DNA of 64,000 bases, from positions 1-64,000 of the forward strand of contig NZ_SWDV01000011.1 in assembly GCF_005877905.1 (NCBI RefSeq), in the 5' to 3' direction. Numbering within the stretch: position 1 is the stretch's first letter; every line of letters starts with the position of its first letter. The DNA is from Pseudomonas nicosulfuronedens (GTDB taxonomy: Bacteria > Pseudomonadota > Gammaproteobacteria > Pseudomonadales > Pseudomonadaceae). The translations under genes were made by a program, and so were the position numbers. The notes beneath the pieces were generated by a model, which searched no databases, had not been told where the DNA came from, and saw only the letters and a program-made list of their open reading frames with translations. Below are positions 56,945 through 64,000 of the stretch, one piece after another.

Positions 56945-58366
56945 ATGTCGGCATGGCGTCATATCAGTCTGTGGATGAACCAACTGGACGACGATCTCGT
57001 CCCACGGCCATCCCTGCAGGGCACCCTGGACGTCGATGTGGCCATCGCCGGCGCCGGCTATACCGGCTTGTGGACCGCCTACTACCTGAAGCTGCGCGCA
57101 CCGCAGCTGAAGATCGCCATCGTCGAGGCCGAGACTGCCGGCTTCGGCGCCTCGGGCCGCAACGGCGGCTGGCTGATGGGCAACATGCTCGGCGAAGACC
57201 GTCTGCTCGCCGGCCTGTCGCCCGAGCAGCGCCGCGCGTCCTACGACCTGCTGCACGACATCCCCGACGAAGTCGCCCGTGTGCTCGATCGCGAAGGTAT
57301 CGACTGCGACTACCGCAAGGCTGGCGTGCTCTACACCGCCGCGCGCTATCCGGAGCAGGAAACCCGCCTGCGCGAGTACCTCGCCCACTTGCACGCCGAA
57401 GGCCTGACCGAAGACGACTACCGCTGGCTGAGCAAGAGTGAGCTGGCCGAGCAACTGCGCATTCCCAGCGCGCTGGGGGCCATCCACACCCCGCACTGCG
57501 CCACCATCGATCCAGCCAAGCTGGTCCGTGGCCTGGCCCGCGCCGTGGAGCGCCAGGGCACGCCGATTTTCGAGAAAAGCCGCGTCACCCACTGGGCACC
57601 GGGTCTGCTGCGTACCGAACAGGGTGAACTGAAGGCACAATGGGTGGTGCCGGCCATCGAGGGCTACGCCGCCGACCTGCCGCCGCTGGGCAACTACCAA
57701 TTGCCGGTACAGAGCCTGCTGGTGGCCACCGAGCCGCTGCCCGAATCGGTGTGGGCGGAGATCGGCCTCGACAAGGGCCAGGCCTTCAGCGAGTTCAGCC
57801 GCCAGGTCACCTACGGCCAGCGTACTCCGGACAACCGCCTGGCCTTCGGCGCCCGTGGCGGCTATCGCTTCGGCGGCAAACTGCGCAACGACTTCAGCCT
57901 GACCGAAGATGAGGTCGGCCTGCGCCGCTACCTGTTCAGCGAGCTGTTCCCGCAACTCAAGGACGTGCGCATCACCCACACCTGGGGCGGCAACCTGGGC
58001 ATGTCGCGGCGCTTCCACCCGCACATGCTGGTGGACCGCCGCAACGGCATCGCGCTGGCTGGCGGCTACGGCGGCGAAGGCGTCGGCGCCACCAACCTGG
58101 GCGGCCGCACCCTGGCCGACCTGATCCTTGGCCAGGACAGCGCCCTCACCCGCCAGCCGTGGGTCATCAACGACCGCAGCGTGCAGGACGGCCTGCGCGG
58201 CTGGGAACCCGAACCCTGCCGCTGGCTCGGTTACAACGCCATCATCCGCAGCTTCGTGCACGAAGACGATGTGCTGGCCAACCCCCACAGCGCGCCCTGG
58301 CGCCGCCGGCTAGCGGAGAAAGTCGCCGCCAGCATGGAAAACCTCATGACCTGGAAGGTTGGCTGA
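56945..58366 (+). CDS. FAD-dependent oxidoreductase (DAO family, PuuB-like)
   Basis: A 473-residue flavoprotein. The GAGYTGLWTAYYL dinucleotide motif lies near residue 37, then EAETAGFGASGRNGGWLMGN, and a C-terminal GGYGGEGVGATNLGGRTLADL closing the FAD site. It resembles gamma-glutamylputrescine or glycine/D-amino-acid oxidases. TTTTGGAG precedes ATG 56945. It is followed by a cupin gene, a pair often seen in amine or amino-acid catabolism; the substrate is not known. Confidence 0.92.
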   Translation: MSAWRHISLWMNQLDDDLVPRPSLQGTLDVDVAIAGAGYTGLWTAYYLKLRAPQLKIAIVEAETAGFGASGRNGGWLMGNMLGEDRLLAGLSPEQRRASYDLLHDIPDEVARVLDREGIDCDYRKAGVLYTAARYPEQETRLREYLAHLHAEGLTEDDYRWLSKSELAEQLRIPSALGAIHTPHCATIDPAKLVRGLARAVERQGTPIFEKSRVTHWAPGLLRTEQGELKAQWVVPAIEGYAADLPPLGNYQLPVQSLLVATEPLPESVWAEIGLDKGQAFSEFSRQVTYGQRTPDNRLAFGARGGYRFGGKLRNDFSLTEDEVGLRRYLFSELFPQLKDVRITHTWGGNLGMSRRFHPHMLVDRRNGIALAGGYGGEGVGATNLGGRTLADLILGQDSALTRQPWVINDRSVQDGLRGWEPEPCRWLGYNAIIRSFVHEDDVLANPHSAPWRRRLAEKVAASMENLMTWKVG

Positions 58367-58419
58367 GCGCCGGCTCGGCACCTGGACAGAAAGCATAGAA
58401 AGCCCACTGGAGCCCCCGT

Positions 58420-58767
58420 ATGAAACTGACCCACCTGAAAGACACCCTGAACGCCCAACTCGGTGAAGCCAACCCGGTAGCCGTGCCCCTGGGCGAGCCG
58501 ATCTCCGAGACCCGCGTGGAATCCATCGAGCGTACCGACCGCGTGGAAACCGGCATCTGGGAATGCACCCCCGGCCGCTGGCGCCGCCAGATCGTCGAGC
58601 AGGAGTTCTGCCACTTCATCGCCGGCCGCGGCACCTTCACCCCGGATGGTGGCGAGCCGATCGCCTTCCAGGCCGGCGACGCCTTCCTGCTGCCGCAGAA
58701 CAGCCTGGGCATCTGGGACATCCAGGAAACCACGCGCAAGACCTACGTGATCATTGAACGCGATTGA
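58420..58767 (+). CDS. Cupin domain protein (DUF861-like)
   Basis: A 115-residue single-domain cupin. GIWECTPGRWRRQIVEQEFCHFIAGRGTFTPDGG (about 46-79) and FQAGDAFLLPQNSLGIWDIQETTRKTYVI match the ureidoglycine-aminohydrolase-type cupin pattern. It sits 53 bases after the FAD oxidoreductase and probably shares its transcript. Role unknown. Confidence 0.9.
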   Translation: MKLTHLKDTLNAQLGEANPVAVPLGEPISETRVESIERTDRVETGIWECTPGRWRRQIVEQEFCHFIAGRGTFTPDGGEPIAFQAGDAFLLPQNSLGIWDIQETTRKTYVIIERD

Positions 58768-58810
58768 TCGGCCGGCGGGGACGTGGCGAAAGTCCGGCGT
58801 TCGCACTTTC

Positions 58811-58948
58811 CCCTCTCCCTAACCCTCTCCCTGAAGGGAGAGGGAACTGTCCGGAGTGAAGCGTCACCCTTTTCTCGCCGAGAAACGCAGTGCGATCCGT
58901 TGGCACGGATAGCTCCCTCTCCCTTCAGGGAGAGGGCTGGGGAGAGGG
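58811..58948. repeat. CCCTCTCCC-type palindromic element, second copy
   Basis: CCCTCTCCCTAACCCTCTCC opens the element and AGGGCTGGGGAGAGGG closes it at 58948. Internal CTCCCTGAAGGGAG and CTCCCTTCAGGGAG hairpins are near both ends. It is the same family as 15419-15548 and lies between convergent genes, where it may also act as a terminator. Confidence 0.85.
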
Positions 58949-58972
58949 TGCCATCCGACGCACCCAAACTCG

Positions 58973-59740
58973 TCAGAATTTTCCATGCCGCCCTTCCCCC
59001 TCGGCGAAACGCTTCGCCCCATCCACCGTCTCGCCGCTTTCGATCACCGCCATTCCGCCCTGGAATTCGTTGGCCAGCGCCACGTCGAACGACAGGTTCC
59101 ACTGCGCGAAGACACTGTCACGATCAGCCAGCATGCAGCGCTGTGGGAACTCGGCGATCTCCCGCGCCAGCTCCTCGGCCAACTCCAGCGCCTGCCCGCT
59201 GGGCACCACGCGATTGGCCAGGCCCATGGCGAGAGCTTCCTGCGCGCCCACCGGGCGACCGGTCAGGATCAGGTCCAGCGCCCGCCCCTGGCCGACGATG
59301 CGTGGCAAGCGCACGGTGCCGCCGTCGATCAACGGCACGCCGAAGCGCCGGCAGAACACCCCGCAAACCGCGTCTTCGGCCATCACGCGAAGGTCTGCCA
59401 GCAGCGCCAGCTCGAGTCCCCCGGCGACGGCATAGCCCTCGATCGCGGCAATCAGCGGCTTGGACAGTTGCATCCGGCTCGGCCCCATGGGCCCGTCACC
59501 CTCCATTTCCAGGCGGTTGCGCCGCTCGCCACCTTCGGCCACCGCAGCCAGGTCCGCCCCCGCGCAGAAGGTACCGCCGGCGCCGGTGAGCACGGCGACA
59601 CGGGCTTCCCCGTCCTGCTCGAATTCGCGCAAGGCATCGGCCAGCGCCTGGGCTGTGGGCAGGTCCACGGCGTTACGCACCGCAGGGCGGGCGATGACCA
59701 GGGTGGTCACCGGGCCGTTCTTCTGGATTATCACGCTCAT
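58973..59740 (-). CDS. Enoyl-CoA hydratase/isomerase family protein
   Basis: A 255-residue crotonase-fold enzyme. The oxyanion-hole segments are GTFCAGADL and AIEGYAVAGGLELAL. The position of the first catalytic acid of hydratases reads LIDGGTVRLPRIVG, where GGT(V/A)RLP fits the crotonase pattern. It probably hydrates an enoyl-CoA in a catabolic pathway. It is downstream of an SDR gene but separated from it by a hairpin terminator. From memory it corresponds to PA3426. Confidence 0.9.
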   Translation of the reverse strand: MSVIIQKNGPVTTLVIARPAVRNAVDLPTAQALADALREFEQDGEARVAVLTGAGGTFCAGADLAAVAEGGERRNRLEMEGDGPMGPSRMQLSKPLIAAIEGYAVAGGLELALLADLRVMAEDAVCGVFCRRFGVPLIDGGTVRLPRIVGQGRALDLILTGRPVGAQEALAMGLANRVVPSGQALELAEELAREIAEFPQRCMLADRDSVFAQWNLSFDVALANEFQGGMAVIESGETVDGAKRFAEGEGRHGKF

Positions 59741-59772
59741 GGCGAACTCCTCGGGCCGGGAAGCGGAAAAGC

Positions 59773-59799
59773 AAAGGGCCGGCTTTGAGCCGGCCCTTT
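59773..59799 (-). terminator. Hairpin terminator between the SDR and enoyl-CoA hydratase genes
   Basis: A 12-bp perfect stem AAAGGGCCGGCT / AGCCGGCCCTTT has a three-base loop, followed on the minus strand by a GCTTTT tract. It lies 66 bases after the SDR stop and 33 bases before the enoyl-CoA hydratase start. Confidence 0.8.
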
Positions 59800-59864
59800 C
59801 ACCTTACTGCGTTCGCCGCCGAGGAACAGCCCCGCTGGCCGTTCCGCCGGTCAGGCTGGCCGGA

Positions 59865-60776
59865 TCAACCGGCGTATTTCTGCAGGTTGGCCATCATCTC
59901 GCGCAGCGCTTCGACGTTGTCCTTGGGATGCGCAGCGTTCTCGAAGTCGCAGATCTGCGCGAAGTTGGCTGCCACGTCCTCGACGCTGAAGCCCTTGCGC
60001 GGGTCAAAGCCCACGCCCAGGCTGCGCTCCCAGCGCACCTTGCCGATCCAGCCGCCGCCGACTTCGAACAGGCCGGAGGTTTCCTGGCACGCTTCGCTGC
60101 CCAGGTACACCACCAGCGGGCTGACCAGTTCGGGCTTGAGCGCCTCGAACACCTGCGGCGGGATCAGGCCTTCGGTCATGCGGGTGCCGCCGGTGGGAGC
60201 GATGGCGTTGACGAAGATATTGTTCTTGCGGCCCTCGATGGCGAGGTTGCGGGTCAGGCCGTAGAGTCCGAGCTTGGCCATGCCGTAGTTGCTCTGGCCG
60301 AAGTTGCCGTAGATGCCGGAGGTGGACGAGGTGAAGATCACCCGGCCATAACCCTGCTCGCGCATGAACGGCCAGGCGGCGCGGGTCACCTTGTAGGCGC
60401 CTTCGACGTGCACCTTGTAGACCAGGTCCCAGTCGGCGTCTTCCATCTTGTGGAAGGTCTTGTCACGCAGGATGCCAGCGTTGTTCACCACCACATCGAT
60501 GCGGCCGAATTCCTCGACGGCCTGGCGGACGATCTTCTCGCCATCGGTCACCGAGTCATGGTTGGCGATGGCGATGCCGCCGGCTTCGCGGATTTCTGCC
60601 ACCACGCGGTCGGCAGCCGAGGCGTTGGCGCCTTCGCCATGGGTGCTGCCGCCCAGGTCGTTCACCACTACCTTCGCGCCGTACTTGGCGAACAACAGGG
60701 CGTGGGCACGGCCGATGCCGCCACCGGCTCCGGTAACGATCACGACTTTTCCGTCGAAGTGCAGGGCATCACTCAT
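59865..60776 (-). CDS. SDR family (3R)-hydroxyacyl-CoA dehydrogenase-like
   Basis: A 303-residue SDR similar to the dehydrogenase unit of type-2 multifunctional enzymes (HSD17B4-like). TGAGGGIGRAHALLFAKYGAKVVVNDLGG is at residues about 15-43, then NNAGILRDK, SSTSGIYGNFGQSNYGMAKLG with Ser, Tyr and Lys, and the characteristic C-terminal extension to about 300. It should oxidise a 3-hydroxyacyl-CoA. From memory it corresponds to PA3427. Confidence 0.92.
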   Translation of the reverse strand: MSDALHFDGKVVIVTGAGGGIGRAHALLFAKYGAKVVVNDLGGSTHGEGANASAADRVVAEIREAGGIAIANHDSVTDGEKIVRQAVEEFGRIDVVVNNAGILRDKTFHKMEDADWDLVYKVHVEGAYKVTRAAWPFMREQGYGRVIFTSSTSGIYGNFGQSNYGMAKLGLYGLTRNLAIEGRKNNIFVNAIAPTGGTRMTEGLIPPQVFEALKPELVSPLVVYLGSEACQETSGLFEVGGGWIGKVRWERSLGVGFDPRKGFSVEDVAANFAQICDFENAAHPKDNVEALREMMANLQKYAG

Positions 60777-60888
60777 GATTGGGGCTCCAGACAGGATGGT
60801 TTTTCCCGGAGTGTCCGGCAGTCACGATCCGGTCACAACCAAGACGACCAAGGCTGAATGGTGCCCGATAAGGCCAGGGGATGATCCG

Positions 60889-61182
60889 TCAGCGCATCGG
60901 CAGGTTCAGCTCCGAGCGCGGCCCGAGCTTGAACAGCCACCAGTCGTACTCGCTCCAGAACAGCAGCAGGCCGAAGGCCGGCAGCAGCGCCAGTGCGCCC
61001 AGTGCGGCCGGCACCCAGTCCTGCGTGAGCCAGGCGTAGTAGCCGCCAGCCGCGCAGATTGCGACCAGCACCAGCAGCACGGGAATGGCGACGAAGACGA
61101 AGTCCCGGCGCAGGTGCAGCAGCGCCCGGTACAGCAGCGAACCCTGCGGCTGGCGGACGGGAATGACGGATCTGAGTGGCAT
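60889..61182 (-). CDS. Hypothetical small membrane protein
   Basis: A 97-residue protein with two hydrophobic segments (about 35-50 and 60-75). GGAGG eight bases before the ATG at 61182 fixes the start. A DYWW-like EYDWWLFKLGPRSELNLP terminus stands out. No family is recognised; from memory it matches the position of PA3428. Confidence 0.8.
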   Translation of the reverse strand: MPLRSVIPVRQPQGSLLYRALLHLRRDFVFVAIPVLLVLVAICAAGGYYAWLTQDWVPAALGALALLPAFGLLLFWSEYDWWLFKLGPRSELNLPMR

Positions 61183-61281
61183 GGCAGCGACCTCCGGCTG
61201 GACAAAGCCGGGCAAGCTACCGCTGCCACGCAGGACCGATCTATCAGCCAGTTCCGAATCTACAGCCAGATCGGTCCGTAC

Positions 61282-62160
61282 CTACGGCGCCCTTTCCTGA
61301 CGGAACGCCAGATAGTGTTGCAGTACCTGCTCCGGCGCCTCGACCTGCGGGTAGTGGCCGATGCCGGGCAACTCGACGGTATCCGGCTGCGGGATCAACT
61401 CCCGGTAGCGAACCACCATGTGCGCGCCGGAGATCGGGTCTTCCGGTCCATCGATCAGGCGCAGCGGTACCGAAGTGCGCTGCATTGCGCCCACCCAGCG
61501 CTCGCGGTGCTGGCGACGGTCGAGGATGTAATGGATCAGCCGGTGCATGACGCGCGGCCCGTCGTTGTGGCGGATCAGCTCCCAGAAGGCATCGAGCTCC
61601 GCCTCCGACGGCTGGGTCTGTGGGCCGAACACCTTGGCGAAGTTCTGCGCCAGGCGCTGGCGGTCGAACAGCCGGCCGAACAGGAAACCGAACGGGCCGA
61701 GCAGCAGCTTCTGCGAGAGCACCGCGCGGTGGGTTTCCGGGAACAGCCCGCCGTTGAGGAAGGCCAGCGAAGCCAGGTTGAAGGCGCCCTCCTCGTGCCG
61801 CGCCAGCAACTCCTGGCCGACGCTGTTGCCGTAGTCGTGCACCAGCAGGTGAACCGGCTCGCGCACGCCCAGGTGCTGCAGCAGCGCCTGTTGCAGGTCG
61901 GCCTGTTCGAGGATGCGGTAGTCGTGCCCCCTGGGTTTGGCGGAATCGCCGAAACCGAGCATGTCGCAGGCGATCACCCGGTAGCGCTCGGCGAGCGGCT
62001 GCCAGAGGTAGTGCCAATCCCAGGAGGCAGTGGGGAAACCGTGGATCAGCAGCAGCGGAGCGCCGCTGCCGGCGCTCCAGTAACGTACTGCATGCCCTCG
62101 GAAGGTGAAGTCACAGCCCTGCGCGCGCCAGTCGCGCAGGGCAATGCCGGCCAGGGCCAT
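61282..62160 (-). CDS. Alpha/beta hydrolase (epoxide hydrolase-like)
   Basis: A 292-residue alpha/beta hydrolase. HGFPTASWDW holds the oxyanion-hole motif, the nucleophile aspartate is in LLVHDYGNSVG, and the catalytic histidine is in LPGIGHYPQVEAPE. The Asp nucleophile with HGFP is typical of epoxide hydrolases and haloalkane dehalogenases. ATG 62160 overlaps the aldolase stop by one base, so the two are translationally coupled. From memory it corresponds to PA3429. Confidence 0.91.
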   Translation of the reverse strand: MALAGIALRDWRAQGCDFTFRGHAVRYWSAGSGAPLLLIHGFPTASWDWHYLWQPLAERYRVIACDMLGFGDSAKPRGHDYRILEQADLQQALLQHLGVREPVHLLVHDYGNSVGQELLARHEEGAFNLASLAFLNGGLFPETHRAVLSQKLLLGPFGFLFGRLFDRQRLAQNFAKVFGPQTQPSEAELDAFWELIRHNDGPRVMHRLIHYILDRRQHRERWVGAMQRTSVPLRLIDGPEDPISGAHMVVRYRELIPQPDTVELPGIGHYPQVEAPEQVLQHYLAFRQERAP

Positions 62161-62942
62161 CAGTCGCGGTAGCCGGGGTTCTGCAGGTCCAGCTTGCGCA
62201 GCAGTGCCGGCCACGCCAGCGCACCGCCCATGCCCTGTTTGCTCTTGGTCACGGCGGCGGCCATGGCGCGGGCGCCATCGAGGATCTGCTGCGGGATCAG
62301 GATCAGTTCGGCGCCACCGCCCTGGGCCAGCACCTGGATCTCACAGGCGCGCTGCAGGGTGAACATCATCAGGAAGGTATCGGCGATGGTGCCCGAGCAG
62401 GTCAGCAGGCCGTGGTTGGGCAGGATCATGAAGTTGGCTTCGCCCAGGTCAGCCTGCAGGCGCGCCTTCTCGTCATGATTGAGCGCCACGCCCTCGTAGC
62501 CGTGATAGGCGAGGCTGGATAGTACGAACAGCGACTGCTGGGAAATCGGCAGCAGGCCCTGCTTCTGCGCAGACACCGCAATGCCGGCGGCGGTATGGGT
62601 GTGCAGGACGCAGGCAACGTCGTGGCGCACATCATGGATCGCGCTGTGGATGGTGTAGCCGGCCGGGTTGATGTCGTACGGGCTGTCCATCAGCTTCTTG
62701 CCCAAAGCATCCACTTTCACCAGGCTCGACGCGGTGATCTCGTGGAACATCATGCCGTAGGGGTTGATCAGGAAGTCCTCGGTGCCGGGGACCTTGGCGG
62801 AGATGTGGGTGAAGATCAGGTCGTCCCAGCCCTGCAGGGCGATCAGGCGGTAACAGGCGGCGAGGTCGACGCGGGTCTGCCATTCGGCGGCGGAAACCTG
62901 GTCCTTGACGTTCACGGTGGGCAGCGGATGAGCGGCGTGCAT
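62160..62942 (-). CDS. Class II aldolase/adducin family protein
   Basis: A 260-residue protein. The metal-binding HTHTAAG lies near residue 115, and PNHGLLT carries the third histidine at about 178. Other family blocks are GWDDLIFTHISAKVPG and INPYGMMFHEIT. It is probably a cytoplasmic aldolase or decarboxylase-like enzyme of unknown substrate, first in the minus-strand catabolic run. From memory it corresponds to PA3430. Confidence 0.92.
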   Translation of the reverse strand: MHAAHPLPTVNVKDQVSAAEWQTRVDLAACYRLIALQGWDDLIFTHISAKVPGTEDFLINPYGMMFHEITASSLVKVDALGKKLMDSPYDINPAGYTIHSAIHDVRHDVACVLHTHTAAGIAVSAQKQGLLPISQQSLFVLSSLAYHGYEGVALNHDEKARLQADLGEANFMILPNHGLLTCSGTIADTFLMMFTLQRACEIQVLAQGGGAELILIPQQILDGARAMAAAVTKSKQGMGGALAWPALLRKLDLQNPGYRD

Positions 62943-63081
62943 GGTCGGTAGCCTCTTCGTTGTTGTTGTTCGAAGGCGCAGTCTAGTCAGCGCAACGGGC
63001 CAAGGACTGTCACGGAACTGACAGTTGACTCTGGCAGTGTCTGGCGAATGTTCCGCTATAAGCGCAGGCCGATAACTTGCC

Positions 63082-63109
63082 TTGCGTCAGCGGTTTCCCC
63101 ACCTATAGT
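63082..63109 (+). promoter_or_regulatory. Sigma70-like promoter upstream of the WbqC-family gene
   Basis: TTGCGT (63082-63087), a 16-base spacer and TATAGT (63104-63109) resemble a housekeeping promoter. A leader of about 250 bases to the GTG at 63367 would follow. The spacer 62943-63366 contains no gene that I can support. Confidence 0.5.
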
Positions 63110-63366
63110 GGCGGTAGTTGCTGCCCGCGGCGCCTGATCGATTCGACGCCCGGCAACTCCCTCCAAAAGCGCTATCCAGACAGTGCAGCAGCCAGTTCGC
63201 ACGTCAGGGCTGGCGGAAGCGTGCCCATTGCCAAGACCTGCCAAGACGCCGCAACAGGCGCCCTCGATCCACCTGGAAACATTTCGCAATATCTTTCGCA
63301 GTGCCCTTCTCAGGCAGTACCCGGGAGTCGGGAGGAGACTCCAGTTCGGCCAACGAGGCAGCCGAC

Positions 63367-64000
63367 GTGAAACGAACCGCCATCATGCAGCCCTATTTCT
63401 TTCCGTACCTGGGCTACTTCAGCCTGATCAAGCACACCGATCTGTTCGTGCTGTTCGATACGGTGCAGTACATCCATCACGGCTGGATCGAGCGCAACCG
63501 CATCCTCAAGCAGCAGGACGGCTGGCTGTATATCCGCGTGCCACGGGTCAAGCACCACCGCGAGACACTGATCTGCGACGTGCAGGTCGACAACCGTCAG
63601 GACTGGCGGCGCAGCCTGTTCTCCCAGCTGGACGTGTACCGCAAGGTAGCGCCTTACTACCGTGACGTGCGCGAGATGATCGCAGCATCCCTCGACCACC
63701 CATTCCAGGACATCGTCTCGCTGAACAAGGCCACCCTGGAGGCGACCTGCGCCTACCTGGGCTTCCCTCGGCAGATGCCGGTGCTCTCGCGTATGGACCT
63801 GTCGATGGAGCGACCGACCGCGCCGGACGAATGGGCGCTGAACATCTGCAAGGCGCTGGGGGGCGTAGAGGAGTACTGGAACCCGCCGGGTGGGCAGAGC
63901 TTCTTCGACCGCAGCAAGTACGATGCCGCCGGACTGACCCTGCGCTTCCAGGAACCCAAGCTGGTGCCCTACGAACAGAAGCGCCGGACCTTCGAGGCGG
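63367..64000 (+). CDS. WbqC family protein (5' part, runs off the window)
   Basis: An open frame from GTG 63367 (MKRTAIMQPYFFPYLGYFSL) to the window end, 211 residues without stop. IMQPYFFPYLGYF, FVLFDTVQYIHHGWIERNRI and the EYWNPPGGQSFFDRSKY segment are classical WbqC features. Members are found in O-antigen, capsule or flagellin-glycosylation loci and are thought to help make modified nucleotide sugars. ATG 63385 is an alternative start. The gene hints at a glycan locus to the right. Confidence 0.9.
   Translation, partial: MKRTAIMQPYFFPYLGYFSLIKHTDLFVLFDTVQYIHHGWIERNRILKQQDGWLYIRVPRVKHHRETLICDVQVDNRQDWRRSLFSQLDVYRKVAPYYRDVREMIAASLDHPFQDIVSLNKATLEATCAYLGFPRQMPVLSRMDLSMERPTAPDEWALNICKALGGVEEYWNPPGGQSFFDRSKYDAAGLTLRFQEPKLVPYEQKRRTFEA

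Noticed and set aside
63068-63075. GCCGATAA, a perfect FliA (sigma28) -10 element upstream of the WbqC gene
   Set aside because: No TAAA -35 element occurs at the required distance, so it was not called a flagellar promoter.

Overview
The window is a high-GC (about two thirds G+C by eye) Pseudomonas chromosome segment. The main evidence is a complete twelve-gene alginate operon in the P. aeruginosa order, many copies of Pseudomonas-type REP palindromes (GTAGGAGCGAGCTTGCTCGC...), and gene blocks that match, from memory, the P. aeruginosa tpbA (PA3885) and PA3418-PA3430 neighbourhoods. The joins between these blocks differ from PAO1, so a non-aeruginosa member of the P. aeruginosa lineage is more likely (P. 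citronellolis/nitroreducens/knackmussii-type; inference). Identifications rest on recognised motifs and remembered homologues, not on searches.

Region 1 (1-17.2 kb): algD-alg8-alg44-algK-algE-algG-algX-algL-algI-algJ-algF-algA, all intact, ending in a strong terminator. AlgA and AlgD make GDP-mannuronate. Alg8 and the c-di-GMP receptor Alg44 polymerise and export it. AlgK and AlgE form the outer-membrane exit. AlgG, AlgX and AlgL act in the periplasm, and AlgI/J/F (with AlgX) acetylate the chain. Repeats have been inserted in three inter-cistronic gaps.

Region 2 (17.2-23.5 kb): a repeat-rich spacer, a small membrane protein, an SDR with two overlapping membrane-protein genes, a TpbA-type periplasmic tyrosine phosphatase (known to lower c-di-GMP), a HAD hydrolase, a small membrane protein and a SulP transporter.

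Region 3 (23.5-32.8 kb): an AaeAB-like efflux operon (NodT outer-membrane factor, FUSC permease, DUF1656, HlyD protein) divergent from a LysR regulator, then a D-2-hydroxyacid dehydrogenase, an EamA exporter and an AraC regulator.

Region 4 (32.9-38.5 kb): a Fur-boxed DUF3649-PepSY-DUF3325 iron operon, an unrecognised gene, and a MocR regulator divergent from an EamA exporter.

Region 5 (38.5-47.8 kb): a SNF2 ATPase, a candidate small RNA, a 3-hydroxybutyrate dehydrogenase-like SDR, two tandem YceK-type lipoproteins, a HlyD plus two ABC-2 permeases with no ATPase gene, PsiE, DUF3509, and a YebG gene with a near-perfect LexA box.

Region 6 (47.8-64 kb): leucine dehydrogenase, a SirB1-like protein, a MalT-type LuxR regulator, the DUF1302/DUF1329 envelope pair, an unusual NTF2-AraC regulator, an FAD oxidoreductase with a cupin, and a lipid-type catabolic cluster (enoyl-CoA hydratase, SDR, membrane protein, alpha/beta hydrolase, class II aldolase). 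A WbqC-family gene runs off the right edge. No tRNA, rRNA, CRISPR array, prophage or intact insertion sequence was seen.
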